DNA of 64,000 nucleotides from Elephas maximus indicus (GCF_024166365.1 NC_064838.1:75160001-75224000), one strand, 5' to 3'; shown: positions 35,125 through 47,975, counted from the first letter of the stretch. Program-made: numbers and translations. Notes: generated from the letters alone by a model not told the origin.

Positions 35125-37264
35125 TTTTCTCCATTTTTTATGATGTTGTTTATTGGTCCATTTTTGAGCATTTTTATTTTCTTGATGTTGATGCATAGTC
35201 CATACTGAAGGCTGTAGTCCTTGATCTTCTTCAGTAATTTCTTCAAGGTCTCTTCACTTTTGGCAAGCAAGGTTGTGTCATTAGCATAGTGCACAGGTTG
35301 TTAATGAGTCTTCCTCTAGTTCTGATGTTCTGTTCTTCTTCATATAGCCCAGCTTCTAGGATTATCTGCCCAGCATTCAGATTGAATAAGTATGGTCAAA
35401 GAATACAATCCCGACCACACACACTTCCTGACTTCAAGCCATGCAGTATTCCCTTTTTCTGTTCTGACAACTGCCTCTTGCTCTATGCCCAGTTTCCCTG
35501 TGAGCTTAATTAAGTGTTCTGGAATTTCCATTCTTTGTAATGTTATGGGTAATTAGCTATGATCACAGACAAATGTTTTGCACAGTCAATAAAACACAGG
35601 TAATTCTCTTTTCAGTATTCTCTGTTTTTACCCAGGATCCATTTGACATAAGCAATAATATTCCTCATTCCATGTTCTCTTCGGAATCTGATTTGAAGTT
35701 GTGGCAGTTCCCTGTCTGTGTACTCGTGCACCAGCTTTTGAATGTTCTTCAGCAATATTTAACTTGCATGTGAGTGGCTCAATGGTTAAAAGCTAAGGCT
35801 GCTAACCAAAAGGTCAGCAGTTTGAATCCACCAGCCTCTCCTTGGAAATCTCATGGGGCAGTTCTACTCTGCCCAATATAGTCCCTATGTGTCAAATTTG
35901 GCTAGACAGCAATGGGTTTTGGTAATATTAATGATATTGTTCCATAATTTCCACATTCCATTGAAACACTTTTTTTGGAATAGGCATAAATATGAATTTC
36001 TTCCAGTCTCTTTGCCCAGTAGCTGGCTTCCAAATTTCTTGGCATACATGTGTGATCCATTTGTTGAGTATCTCAATTGGTATTACTTACTTCCTGGAGC
36101 CTTGTTTTTCTCCAGTGTTTTCAGTGTAGCTTAAACTTCTTCATTCAGTACCATTGGTTCTTGATCATATGCTACCTCATGAAATGTTTGAAAGTTGACC
36201 AATAGTGTTTTGGTATAGTGACTCTCTGTGTTCTGCCATCTCCATTTGGTGCTTCCTGTACTGTACTGTACAGTATTTTGCCCATAGAATCCTTCAATAT
36301 TGAAACTCCAGAACTGTTTTTTCTTCAGTGCCTTCAGTTTGAGAGATACCAAGTGTGTTCTTCCCTTTTGATTTTCTATCTCCAGGTCTTTATACATGTC
36401 ATTATAATATTTTACTTTGTCTTCTCCTGCTCCCCTTTGAAATCTTCTTTTCAACTCTTTTACTTTGTCATTTCTTCCACTCCCTTTAACTTCTCTACAT
36501 TCAAGAGCAGTTTTCAGAACCTCTTCAGACATCGATTTTGGTCTTTCCTTTATTTCCTGTCTTTACTAACCTCTTGGTTTCTTCATGTACGGTGTCCTTG
36601 ATGTCATTCCACAACTCTGGTCTTTTGTCATAAGTGTTCAATACCTCAAATCGATTCCAGAGGTGGTCTCTAAAATCAGGTGGGATATACTCAAGGTCAT
36701 ACTTTGGCTCTCGTGGAATAGTTCTAAATTCCTTCGCCTTCAACTTGAACTTGTATATGAGCACGTTATGGTCTGTTCGGAAGCCGTCCCCCAGACTTGT
36801 TCTGATTGATGATTTTGAGCTTTTCCATCGTCTCTTTCCACTGATGTATTTGATTTTATTCCTGTGTATTTCATCTGGCGAGGTCCACTTTTATAGTTGC
36901 TTTTTATCCTCGTGAAAAAATATTTTTGCAATGAAGAAGGTATTAGTCTTGCAAAATTCTATCATGCGATCTCCAGCACCGTTCCTATCATCAAGGCCAT
37001 ATTTTCCAACTACCAATCCTTCTCCTTTGTTTCTGACTTTCTCATTCTAATCACCAGTAATTATAAATACATCTTGATCACATGTTTTATCAATTTCAGA
37101 CTGCAGAATTTGGTAAAAATATCCAATTTCTTCATTTTAGGCATTAGTGTTTGGTGCATAAATTTAAAGACAAATCATATTAACTGATCTTCCTGTGGGG
37201 ATATGGATATTATCCCATGACTGACACGGGTGTACTTCAGGATGTGTTTGGAAATGTTCTTTAT
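35125..37264 (-). mobile_element. RTE LINE, RT and upstream region (module X copy 2)
   Basis: Continuation of 32,957-33,570. The RT active-site box at 35,277-35,288 reads YAND rather than YADD, so a catalytic aspartate is lost; copy 1 retains YADD. Other fragments: 36,131-36,532 and 36,525-36,764. Confidence 0.86.
35771..35925 (+). repeat. tRNA-derived SINE inside RTE (copy 2)
   Basis: Same insertion as 2,957-3,112: 'CAATGGTTAAAAGCTAAGGC', 'CAGTTTGAATCCACCAGCC'. Confidence 0.85.
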
Positions 37265-40146
37265 TTATTTATTTACTTTTGTACTTTAGGTGAATGTTTA
37301 CAGAGCAAACTAGTTTTCTGTTAAACAGTTAGCATGCATATTGTTTTATGACATTGGTTAACAACCCTATGACATCTCAACACTCTCCCTTCCCAAAGTT
37401 GGCTTCCTTATTACCAGCTTTCATGACGCCTTCTGCCTTCTAGTCCTTTCCACAGGGCTGGTGTGCCCCTTCAGTCCTGTTTTATTTTATGGGCCAGTCC
37501 AATCTTTGCCTGAAGGGAAAACCACAGGAGCGACTTCATTACTGAGTTGAAAGGGTGTCTGGGGGCCATACTCTCAGGCATTCTCTAAGCTCTGTCAGGC
37601 CAGCAGGTCTGGTCTTTCTTTTTGAGTTAGAATTTTGTTCTACATCTATCTCCAACTTTGTTCTGGATGCTCAACAGTAATCCCTGTCAGAGTAGCCAGT
37701 GGTGGTAGCCATGCAGCATCAACTTGCACTGGACTCAGCCTGGTGGAGACTGTTGTAGACTTGGTCCATTAGTACTTTGGACCAATCTTTCCCTTGTGTC
37801 TTTAGCATTTTTCATTCTTCCTTGCTCCAGAAGAAGTGAAACCAGCAGAGCATGCTAGATGGCCACTCACAGGCTTTCAAGACCCCAGGCACTACTCACC
37901 AAAGTAGAATGTAGAACATTTTCTTTATAAATTATGTTACCCCAATTGAGCTAGATGTCCCCCAAGACCATGGTCTCTACAGCCCTAAGCCCAGCAATTT
38001 GGTCCCTTAGGGAGTTTGGATGTATCTATGGACCTTGCATGACCTTGCCTTGTACAAGTTCTGCTGGCTTCCCCAGTATTGTGCACTTTCTTACCCTTTG
38101 CCAGTTACCACTTCTCTATTGCATATTTAGTGTTTTTCAAACACAACCCTTCCCTCCCTCATAAACATCAAAGATTACTTCTTTTTGTGTGTAAAACTTT
38201 TCATAGTAATGGTCTCATACAAATATTTGTCTTTTCGTGATTGACTTATTTCACTCAGCATAATGACCTCCAGATTCATCCATGTTGTGAGATGCTTCAC
38301 AGATTGATCAGTATTCTTTATCGTGTAATACTCCACTCTGTGTATGTACCACCATTTGTTGATCTATTCATCTGTTGATGGGCATCTAGGTTGTTTCCAT
38401 CTTTTTGCTATTGTGAACAATTCTGCAGTGAACATGGGTGTGCATATGTCTATTCATCTGTCAACTTCTATTTCTCTAGGATATATTCCTAGGAATGGGA
38501 TTCCTGGATCATCCGTTTCTAGCTTTCTAAGAAAGTGCCGTATCATTTTCCAAAATGGCTGTATCATTTTGCATTGCCACCAGCAGTGCATAAGATTTTT
38601 GATCTCCCAGCAGCCTCTCCAACATTTGTTATTTCCCATTTTTTAGATTCAGGCAAGTAATGCTGGGGAGAGACGATTTCTCATTGTGAGTTTGATTAGC
38701 ATTTCTCTAATGGCTAGTGGTCTTGAGCATTTCCTCGTGTGTTTGTTGGCTGCTTGAATGGCTTCTTTGGTGAAGTGTCTGTTCATTTCCTTTGCCTATT
38801 TTTTAATTGGATTGTCTTTTTGCTGTAGAGGTGTTGGGTTTTCTTGTAGATTTTAGAGATTAGGACTTTGTCTGATTCATAATAGCCAAAATTTTCTTCC
38901 CAACCTGTAGGCTCTCTTTTGACACTTTTGGTGAAGTCTTTTGATGAGCATCAGTGTTTAGTGTTTAGAAGATCCTAGTTAGCTAGCTTATCATCTGGAG
39001 TTTGGGTGTTGTTTGCTGTGGTTCGTATCCTGTTAATGCCATGTATTTGGGCCTCTAGCATTGATCCTATTTTTTCTTCTATAAACTTCATAGTTTTTGG
39101 CTTTATATTTAGGTCTTTAATCCATTTTGAATTAGTTTTTGCATACAGTGTGAGGTATGGGTCCTGTTTCATTTTTTTGCAGATGCAATCCTGTTTGGCC
39201 AACACCATTTGTTAAAAAAAAACTGTTCCCCCCGCCCCCCCATTTGATGGTCTTTGGACCCTTGTCGAAGACCAGGTGACCATTGGTGAATGGATTTTCA
39301 TCTGGGTTCTCAATTCTGTTCCATTGGTCAATGCATCTGTCATTGTACCAGTACCATGCTGTTTTGACTACCATAGCTGTAGAGTAGGTTCTGAGATCAG
39401 GTACTATCAGTCTGCTACTTTGTTATTCTCCTTCAATAATGCTTTACTTATCTGGGGATTCTTCTCTTTCCATATAGAGTTAATGATAATTTTTTTCCAT
39501 CTCTTTAAAGAATATTGTTGATATTTGATTGGGATTACATTGTATTTGTAAATCCCTTTGGGTAGAATTGTCATTTTCACAGTGTTGAGTCTACTTATCC
39601 ATGAGCATGGTATGTTTTTCCAATAATGTAGATCTCTCTTGGTCCTTGCAGCAGTGTTTTGTAATTTTGTAGTTTCCTTTCTATAGGTCTTTTATATCTC
39701 TTGTTAGATTTATTCCTAAGCACTTTTTTTTTTTTTAGGGGTTTTATACATGGTATTGTTTTTCTTATTTCTTTGTCACTGTCCTCTTTCTTGGTGCATA
39801 GGAATCTAACTGATTTTTGTATGTTTACCTTGTATCCTTCTCCACTGCTGAATCTTTCTATTAGTTCCAGAGGTTGTCTCATGGCACCTTTTGGTTTTCT
39901 ATGTATAGAATCACATCATCTTCCAATATGGACATTTTAACTTCTTCATTACCAGTTCGGATGAGCTTTATTTCTATTTCTTGCCTTATTGCTCTAGCTA
40001 GGACTTCCAGCACAATGTTAAATCAGAGTGATGATAAAGAACATCCTTCTCTTGTTTCTGTGCTCAAGGGCAATGTTTTCATCCTCTCTGCATTAAGAAT
40101 GATGTTGGCCATAGGTTTTGCACAGAGGGCCTTTATGATGTTGGGA
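37265..40146 (-). mobile_element. Old L1, 3' part (module X copy 2), truncated by rearrangement
   Basis: Inserted at the same RTE base as the old L1 in copy 1. 3'UTR at about 37,265-38,200, then broken ORF2 pieces. Ends abruptly at about 40,146 inside ORF2; copy 1 continues for kilobases. The end is therefore a duplication or deletion breakpoint, not an insertion end. Confidence 0.86.
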
Positions 40147-40443
40147 AGCAAATGTTTAAAAGCAAATAGCTGAACAAATCTTAATAAACAGCCAGAGAGA
40201 TGGAACTCTTGGCTTGGTAGTTGATTTAGGGGATTTGTTTGACATCTCTGGACTTTTTTTTCCTCCCCTAAGTGAATGAAAGGATTCTTGAATGGAGGTA
40301 AGATGTTCAGAATATATGTGCTTCAATTTCCCTGTCTGTGTATGCCAACCAGCAATAAGTACCCATTTGCAACTACTGTGATTACCTATTCTTTTTTTTT
40401 TCTGTTAGAGAAATAATGCTGTTCCTCCTTTTTTATTTTTTTC

Positions 40444-40445
40444 AG
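40444..40445 (+). promoter_or_regulatory. Probable 3' splice site upstream of OR4S-like exon
   Basis: A pyrimidine tract (about 40,390-40,443) ends in TTTTTCAG, 40 nt before the OR start codon; the same layout as at the OR4C copies. Confidence 0.55.
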
Positions 40446-40485
40446 GCAATCATCTCTTGGAAACATCCCCTGCTGGACTAATTCC

Positions 40486-41381
40486 ATGGAAAAAATAAAC
40501 AATATAATCAAGTTCACTTTCTGGGACTTTCTCAGAACCCAGAGGTGGAAGAAGTTTGTTTTGTGGTGTTTTCTTTTTTCTACACTGTTATTCTTCTGGG
40601 AAACCTTCTCAACATGCTGACAGTGTGTGTGGGCAACGTTTTTAAGCCTCCTATATATTTCTTTCTCAACTATTTGTCTTTTGTGAACATCTATCACTCC
40701 TCAGTTATAGCTCCCAAGATGATTGTTAACCTATTAGCCAAAAGTAAAACCATCTCCTGTGTGGGATGCATGTTGCAACTCTTTGGTGTACAGTTCTTTG
40801 GTTGCACTAAGATCTTCATCGTTACCATAATGGCCTATGATCGTTATGTGGCCATCGATAAACCCCTACATTACATGACCATCATGGACCAGGACAGATG
40901 CAATAAAATGTTGCTGGGGACCTTGTTGGGTGAGTTCTTACATTCCTTTATCCAGGTGGCTTTGGTGGTCCAGCTACCCTTTTGTGGATCCACCGAGATT
41001 GATCACTCCTTTTGGGATGTCCACCCTGTGCTGAAACTGCCCTGCACAGACACTTATGTTCTTGTTGTTGTTGGGAAGCTTTGTTATCTTGCTAATCTCC
41101 TACACTGTCATCCTGGTATCCCTGAGAAAGCAGTCAGCAGAAGGCAGGCACAAAGCTCTCTCCACTTGTGGCTCCCACATTGCCGTGCCCATCATCTTTG
41201 GCCCGTGTACTTTCACGTACATGCACCCTGATACTGCCTTTTCTGAGGACAAAATGGTGGCGTATTTTATACCATTATCATCCCCATGTTAAATCCCCTA
41301 ATTTATACACTAAGAGATGCAGAAGTAAAAAATGCAATGAAGAAACTGTGGGGTAGGAAGGTTTTCTGGGAGGCTAATTAA
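40486..41381 (+). pseudogene. OR4S2: Olfactory receptor, OR4S2-like, multiply frameshifted
   Basis: Odorant-receptor pseudogene, ATG at 40,486 and natural-position stop TAA at 41,379-41,381. Hallmarks remain: PIYFFLNYLS, 'MAYDRYVAIDKPLHYMTIM' with DRY intact, PFCG in loop 2, 'RKQSAEGRHKALSTC' and a degraded TM7. Lesions: a 1-nt deletion near 40,525 (N-terminus), a deletion of roughly 26-32 nt with frameshift near 41,065-41,080 (TM5), and a 1-nt deletion near 41,262 (TM7). The expected C of VAIC is D. Residue pattern matches what I remember of human OR4S2 better than the OR4C copies. It is on the opposite strand to them. Dead beyond doubt. Confidence 0.9.
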
Positions 41382-41494
41382 TGCCAAATAGTTTGAGGTA
41401 ATGATAGTTTAACCTGGATGATTTTAACGGAAATAATGGTTAATTGAAATCTTGGTTAATGCATCTGTTCAACAAAATCAATAATACCGACCTG

Positions 41495-41660
41495 GAGGAG
41501 AAGTGGTTAATAGATATAGCTGCTAACTAAATGGTTGGCAGTTCAAATCCACCAGTCTCTCCTTGGAAACCCTATGGAACCGTTCTACTCTGTCGTATAG
41601 GGTCCCTATGAGTTGAAATCAACTCGATGGTAATGAGAATTTTTGGTTTGGTTTGCAAGG
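41495..41660 (+). repeat. tRNA-derived SINE
   Basis: 'GGCAGTTCAAATCCACCAGT', 'GTCGTATAGGGTCCCTATGA', tail TTTTTGGTTTGGTTT. Confidence 0.88.
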
Positions 41661-43017
41661 TTTTTGGCAGAAACAAATGTCACACTGGCTCATTTTACAT
41701 AAGTAGGTATTATTTATCATTTTCATTACATTTATTCCAATATTTCATAATCAGAGAATTTATGAAAATATCTAAGCCAGAGAAGTATTATTAAACTTAG
41801 AACATCGTCATGATCCTACTCAGCATCATTGTTTTCTCCTCTGTGTTCTTACCTATTTTCCTTAAATAGTGGAATTCTGTTTGGTGTTTAGAACTGTGAC
41901 TTGTACATATTAAGCACTCAATATGCATACATTGTATGAAAAACAGAGCAAAAGGAAACTCACAAAGGACCCAAACTAACGCATGCTGATGTAAGTCCTC
42001 CCAAAACACAGATTCTTACAACAACTAAGCCTAGAAAGTTTGAAATGGGAAGAGAGAGGTGTACAGAATGTAAAAGGGATAAAACACAAGCTTGTAAGAC
42101 AAATGTTATTTTCTCATTCTCTGGTCTTGGGGAGAAAACAAATGATTTCTAGAGGAATCATTTTCTTTGCCCGAACAATAAGGATATTGGGCAAGTTTAC
42201 CAAATTTTTTTAATCATAGTAGCCCGTGAATATGCTGCTATTAACTGACTCTAATATTTACCTGGAATCTATAGTCAGCAGCCCCTGCTAATGTGAAATG
42301 ACTAACAGAAAACGCTGAAGAGACTGAAAAAAACAATCACTTATAATAAATTGGTGACTGTGATTCAAAAAACAGGGTGAATAGAATTTTTATCAATTTA
42401 CCATGTGTGACCAAGCAGCTTTACTGAGTACAGTGAGTGATTTTCCACTGATTCCTTGACTTACTAATCCAATTTCCATATCTGAATTCCAAAAAGACTC
42501 ATTCAGGTCAAATAAACAATCACCTCTCTCATGGGAACTAAAAGCTTTTCCTGGTAACACCTCTCTCCTTCACCTTAGGATGCAACCTGGACTGTTTTTT
42601 TTTTTTTTTTTTCTGTTGCAGGTGAACTTATCACTGCTTTTCTCTCTGCTATTTCGTTTTCTTTGCCACAATTCTGATTTTCCAGTTATTATGTATATCC
42701 TTTATGCCTGTTTGTGGTTGCAGGATGTGTATGTATGTTTGTGTGTGTACATGGGTGTTTGTATGGGCAAACATTTCTCACATGAAGGACTGTACATTAG
42801 TGCTTATAAAATACTTGATGATGTTGATGTGATAAGAGAATTAAAGAGAAGAAAGATCAAAAAGCAGCGAGACATCTAAGTTAGAAGTTATAATCAAGAA
42901 ACTCTTGCCCCAGGATCATGTATATGTGAATACATGGCTATTGTCCCCGATTGGACATATATTCACTGTGTGTCTATAGACCTCTATTTCCTCAATTTTA
43001 AAAAGAGGGCTAGATCA
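41661..43017. other. OR4S downstream flank, no gene
   Basis: AT-rich, with a T-run at 42,594-42,612. A 99-codon plus frame (42,580-42,879) is low-complexity and unrecognised. A MIR-like stretch ('CCTCTATTTCCTCAATTTTA', about 42,980) is possible. Confidence 0.5.
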
Positions 43018-43195
43018 GTGCATTTTCAAGCTTGGCTGATTATTGGAATCACCTTGAGAGACCTTTGAAGAGACGACAGAACCTATTCGAAAAGATCCTT
43101 ACTCAGTAGGCCAGGGTTAAGTGCTTTATAAAAATCTTTATTTTTAACAAGCTCTTCTGGTCATTTATATGCAGTCAGGAACTTGGATTTTGAAA
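43018..43195. mobile_element. MER5-type (hAT-Charlie) nonautonomous DNA transposon
   Basis: 'CATTTTCAAGCTTGGCTGAT', 'TGGAATCACCTTGAGAGA' and 'TTTTTAACAAGCTCTTCTGG' resemble MER5A as I recall it. Worn, so the boundaries are approximate. Confidence 0.6.
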
Positions 43196-44474
43196 CAGAG
43201 ACGAGATGATATTTGATGCTGTTAGATCTTAAGAGGTCTGTGAGTCAGTGAACCTAAAGAGCCTTACTTTTGCATAGATGTCCCCATCTGCTCTGATAAC
43301 CACCATAAAGGGAGCTAAAATTGAACTGAATTTACAAAACTGTGGAATAAATCATTGTTATCCATTTGATAATTTTCTTCACAGTACTCTTTCCCTTATT
43401 CCTTTGCAAAAAACATTTGAAGACTGGGGAATAATATTATTGATTTTAGGGGTCTGAGGTCCCTAAGAAGGTAGAAGATACCAGATTCCTGACTCTCAAA
43501 GTACGGGAAGGAAAACATATGAAATAGTATTCAAGTCTCCACCAGTGACTTTACAAGCATACCCCTGTTCACTAACTCAAAACCTCTCAGAGAAGCTCAG
43601 AGGATCTCCTCTCGGTTCCTTGGAAGGAAATGACCAAGTATGATGAGAATTCAGATTCTCTCCAGTTTCAGTGGGGGCAAGGCAGGTCAACAATAGCGTT
43701 TTATTCTGTAGATTTATCATCACAACATTTTTATATTTTATAACAGCTTTATAACCCTGCTGTCACCAGATGGGAGATTTGACTTTGATTGAAGCTTTCA
43801 TTAATGAAAATAAATGGCAACCTTTCTCATTTTTCAGATGAAGAAATTAATTTATTTCTTAATGGAAAACCATGAAAAAATAGGTCTCCCTGTGCCTTTT
43901 AAACACTGGATATACTTCTATTTTCTGGAGCAGGACAAAATATTTTAAACACTTCTGTGCAATGCTCACTTGAATATGTAAAGGTACCTGTCGTGTTCCT
44001 CTGAATGTCGTCCTTTTTTTTTTCATTTAACATTTCTAGGAGGTTAAAATATTTCTCACATTTCAAGATCTCCAGAATTTCACTATTTTTGTAGTGTCTG
44101 TGTGGGGATGCTTCACTTCAGTGTTCCCAGTTCTTGTATGGTGACCAATTTTTAATAGAATCTAACCAACACAAAATAAGATATAAATTTTTTTTTGATG
44201 CAGGAGAATGACAGTCACATAAGAGTACCTGAACACAAACTGAAGCCTGCAATGCCCAGCCTAGATCAGAAGAATGACCCCTGGTCAATAGACACATGAA
44301 AAAGAAGTATACGACTCTTGTGTAGCCATAAGTTTTAGGATGGCGTGCTACAAAGCATTAGTGAGCTGACTTATCCAAGAATAGCATGGTCAAATTGTGG
44401 AAGTAGGAATTTTTACTTATGCTGTAAAATTTATAAAACTTTCCAAATATTTAGTGAAAGTACTTTGCGAGGAT
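43196..44474. other. Unique DNA, no gene
   Basis: No frame above 60 codons worth calling, no repeat signature recognised. Confidence 0.5.
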
Positions 44475-44690
44475 TTCCCTGGGTGGTGTAAGCTGTTTAT
44501 CATCAGCTGCTAAACTGAAAGGTAAGCAGTTCAAACCCAAACAACAATGTCCTGGAAGAAAAATATGGCAATCTGTTTCCGTAAAGATTACAGCCAAGAA
44601 AAACCTACGGGGCTGTTCTACTCTGTAACACATGGGTTCGCCATGAGTTGGAATTGAATCGATGGCAATGGGTTTTGGGTTTCTTTGTTG
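44475..44690 (+). repeat. tRNA-derived SINE, long form
   Basis: Keeps the extra central block absent from the short copies: 'AATATGGCAATCTGTTTCCG' and 'TAAAGATTACAGCC', before 'CTACTCTGTAACACATGGGT'. Confidence 0.88.
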
Positions 44691-45469
44691 TTGTTTACTT
44701 TCCCAGGAGCAGTGTAAAAAGGTCAAGTTCAAGATAAGGGAAATGAGGAAAAGTATATAATTTTGATGCTATGCGTAAAAGCCAAATTTTGTCTCCTGTG
44801 TGTGCAGCCAGCCTCCCTTCCACTATTTCTTCCATGGATAAAATATAGGAAGAGATCAACATAGTATTAAACGCACTTGGATAGATTCCCCTTGACCTTT
44901 CCTTCACCAATAAGTTATAAAAGAAGGATTACCAAAAGATACCTATGATCCATATTCAAACTGACTTCCGAAAGGCCACTCTGTTTTGGGAGAATCCAAA
45001 CAGGGAATTTTTCACAATAAGCGAATTTAACCCATTGTTGGAGAATGAGACCTATGTATGCATCAAGAGCAGGCTTCTTAAAAGTAAGTGCCAGAATTAG
45101 GCACTTGCCCACACAGCTATAGAAATTTGTGTCCACCTTTACCTTCCTGAACTGGAAACCCCTGCTGTGAGGTAATCTCCATCAACCAACATCAAAGCAG
45201 TGACTTGCTCTGCTATGGTCTTCTTGTTTCCTTTTCGATACAATTTATCACTTCTCTAAAAAAAAAAAAAAAAAAAAAAATTTTTTTTTCTTCTTCCTTT
45301 TTTTCTTCTAAGTACCCTAACATTTTTAGGAAGTACACATGTGAAATTTTGGAAAGAAAAACTGTTGCTGAAATTTTCCTTTACCCTGCAGCTAATTTTC
45401 ACAAATGTACCCCTCATCTGAAAACTTGTATTCCTATCACATATGGAAAGATAATGCTTTAAAAAAAAA
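44691..45469. other. Unique DNA, no gene
   Basis: Poly-A/T block at 45,259-45,290; short frames only. Confidence 0.5.
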
Positions 45470-45622
45470 AAATTGCTATCGGATCAATTTCAACTCATAG
45501 CAACCCTATAGGGCAGAGTAGAGCTGCCCCATAGGGTTTCTAAGGAACAACTGGTGGATTTGAACTGCTGACTTTTTGGTTAGCAACTGAACACTTAACC
45601 ACTGTGCCACCAGGGCTCCATA
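45470..45622 (-). repeat. tRNA-derived SINE
   Basis: 'CTCATAGCAACCCTATAGGG', ending 'CACTGTGCCACCAGGGCTCC'. A-run at 45,462-45,472 is the tail. Confidence 0.9.
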
Positions 45623-46207
45623 AGTGTATATAATTCATTTTCTTAGGGGGAGCTGTGGTGTAGAGGAAAAAAAAAGAGGAAGGGGAACAAGAAAATACCA
45701 CTTCTACTTCTCTCATATTTGCAAACCTGGTAAACTTTTATCCATTTTCTCACTAATTTTTCTTGTGTGTCTGTGAACTGTGTTAGTGGATGACAACAGA
45801 GGATATTGTAGATTCTCCTCTAGCTCACAAAGCTCAGGAAATCATCTATAAATGAAGGAAATGCCTCAATATACCAAAGGTGATCTTTGCTTATGCCCCA
45901 ACCTTCAGTTGGTCCCACTTGTTTCTTAGTCTAATCTTCTTCATTTCTCCTTATTGTGATGCCCTGCCTTAGTAGAGGGAAGACAGTTTTACATAGTATA
46001 TATGGTGAGAAAACACTTCAAAAGATGCTACTTGCATGGAGCAGTGCTGATTAACAAATTACACACCAGGGATATCCACCTCTTCATCTATGTGCTCTCC
46101 TAAACTTAAGGTCCTTCACAGTGCGTGAGGTATTCCACATTGCACTTTACAAAGAGCATTAACATGTATATTCATGAAGACATTTTAAATGAGGTTATAA
46201 ATAAGTC
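45623..46207. other. Unique DNA, no gene
   Basis: No recognisable signature. Confidence 0.5.
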
Positions 46208-46400
46208 ATGTTGTTGTTGTTCACCAAGTCGATTTTTTTACTCATAGTGATCCCATGTGACAGTGTAGGGTTTCCTAGGCTGTAATTTTTATGGAAACAG
46301 ATCAAGAGGTCTTTCTCCTGAGTTGTAGTTGGTGGGTTCAAAACACCAACCTTCTGGTTAGCATCTGAGCACTTAAGCATTACACCACCAGGGCTCCAAT
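46208..46400 (-). repeat. tRNA-derived SINE
   Basis: 'TTACTCATAGTGATCCCATG', ending 'CATTACACCACCAGGGCTCC'. Confidence 0.88.
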
Positions 46401-46427
46401 GTAAAGATTAGTAACCCAATTTTTAGG

Positions 46428-46644
46428 AGCTCAGCTCCTTAAATAATGGTTAAGCGCTTATCTGATAACCTAAAACTCAACGGTTCAAACCGACCCTGCA
46501 ACTCTGCAGGAGAAAAGTCCTCAGGATACACTTCTATAAAAATTTCAGCATAGGATTTTTAGGAATCCTATTTTTATGGGACAGTTTTACTCCATCTCAT
46601 TGGGTTGCTATGAGTCAGAGTCAACTTGAAAGCACAGAAAAAGA
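46428..46644 (+). repeat. tRNA-derived SINE, long form
   Basis: 'AATGGTTAAGCGCTTATCTG', 'TCTGCAGGAGAAAAGTCC', 'TGGGTTGCTATGAGTCAGAG'. Matches the SINE at 58,215-58,430 in the other unit, marking the start of homology with module Y's end. Confidence 0.8.
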
Positions 46645-47305
46645 ACAGGAAAAAAAAAAACAAAACAGAATTTTATGAAAGGACAAAACATTTGAATAAG
46701 CAATACACAGAAAGGACATTGTAACTGGCTAACAAGCATATATAAAATTACCCAACCTTACTGGAATCAGGGGAACACAAATTAAATTACAATGAAATGC
46801 TCATAAGTTTTGTAAAAAGCAGGCCATATTAATTTTTAATGATAATTTAAGGAATCAGCATGTGATCTAGTGAAACACCCCCCCAGAAAGCATTCAAAAG
46901 GATATACATTGTAGCCCTGTTAAAAATTGGGATAAGTAGAAATAATCTAAATGCCTAACAGTAATAGAATATAGATAATATGAAATATGTCCTAACTATT
47001 GAAAATTAGGCATAAGTTTAAGTATTGGTCTATATGGCACATCGAATATGGATAAATTACTGAGATATATTTTTGAGCATGATATTAATTAATTGCACAA
47101 AAATAATCATAATGTGATAACTTGTATGTTAAAAAAAACTATATAGGATGGTACATAGTGTCTATGACACCTGTGTGCTTATTAATGTATTGGAAAAAAT
47201 ATGGAAAGATATCTTTGCCTCTGGGGAATAAAGGGAGTGATGGACAAAAGAAATTTTAGTGGTGTAAATATTCTGATTTCTCTATTAGGAGATTATATTC
47301 CAATA
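46645..47305 (+). mobile_element. Ancient L1M-type fragment (second copy)
   Basis: Same sequence as 29,805-30,480 and 58,435-59,100: 'TTTGAATAAGCAATACACAG', 'CATGTGATCTAGTGAAA'. Confidence 0.7.
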
Positions 47306-47975
47306 TTGTTGTTGTTGCTGTTAGGTGCCATAGAGTGAGTTCCAGCTCCTAACATCCCTATGCACTACAGAACAAAACACTGCCCAGTCCTGCACCATCC
47401 CCACCATCTTTGGTATGTTTGAGCTCTTTGTGTGATTCCATCTCATTGAGGGTCTTTCTCTTTTTCGCTGACTCTGTACTTTACCAAGCATGAAGTCCTT
47501 CTGCAGGGACTGGTACCTCCTGATAACATGTCCAAAGTACGTGAGGTGAAGTCTCTCATCCTCGATTCTAAGCAGCATTCAGGCTGTAATTCTCCTAAAA
47601 CAGATTTGGTCATTTGCTGCTTTTCATAAGGTTTTCGCTGGTCTTTTTTTTTTTTTTTTTAATTTGATTGCGAGATCCTTCTTCCTATTTTGTCTAAGTC
47701 TCGAAGTTCTGCTGAAACCTGTCCACCGTGGATGATCCTGCTGGTATTTGAGATACCGGTGGCATAACTTCCAGAGGAAGACCTCAATGAGATGGACTGA
47801 CACAGTGGCTGAAACGATGGGCTCAAGTATAGCAACAATTTTCAGGATGGCACAGGGCCAGGCAGTGTTTCTTTCTGTTGTACATAGCATGGCTGTGAGT
47901 CATCAGAAACTCAACATTACCAACAACAACAAACTCCAGCACCACAGCAACACACAAACCACCACAGTACAATAA
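47306..47975 (-). mobile_element. Internally deleted RTE with an inverted RTE tail nested in it
   Basis: 47,310-47,620 is the RTE 3' end on the minus strand. At about 47,620 it jumps to RTE 5'-end sequence, which runs to about 47,770. Then a plus-strand RTE 3' end appears ('AGGAAGACCTCAATGAGATG' to 'ACATAGCATGGCTGTGAG'), and the minus-strand 5' terminus resumes ('AACCACCACAGTACAATAAA'). Absent from copies at 30.5 and 59.1 kb. Confidence 0.75.

Larger units (their letters stand above)
31231..40146. repeat. Module X, copy 2
   Basis: Collinear with 1-7,331 (offset about 31.2 kb), including the same SINEs, RTE and old L1. Homology stops at about 40,146 in the middle of the old L1 ORF2, where unrelated OR4S-flanking DNA begins. 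The flank 30,902-31,230 also matches 62,485-62,787, so the repeat boundary lies further left for copies 2 and 3. Confidence 0.9.
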
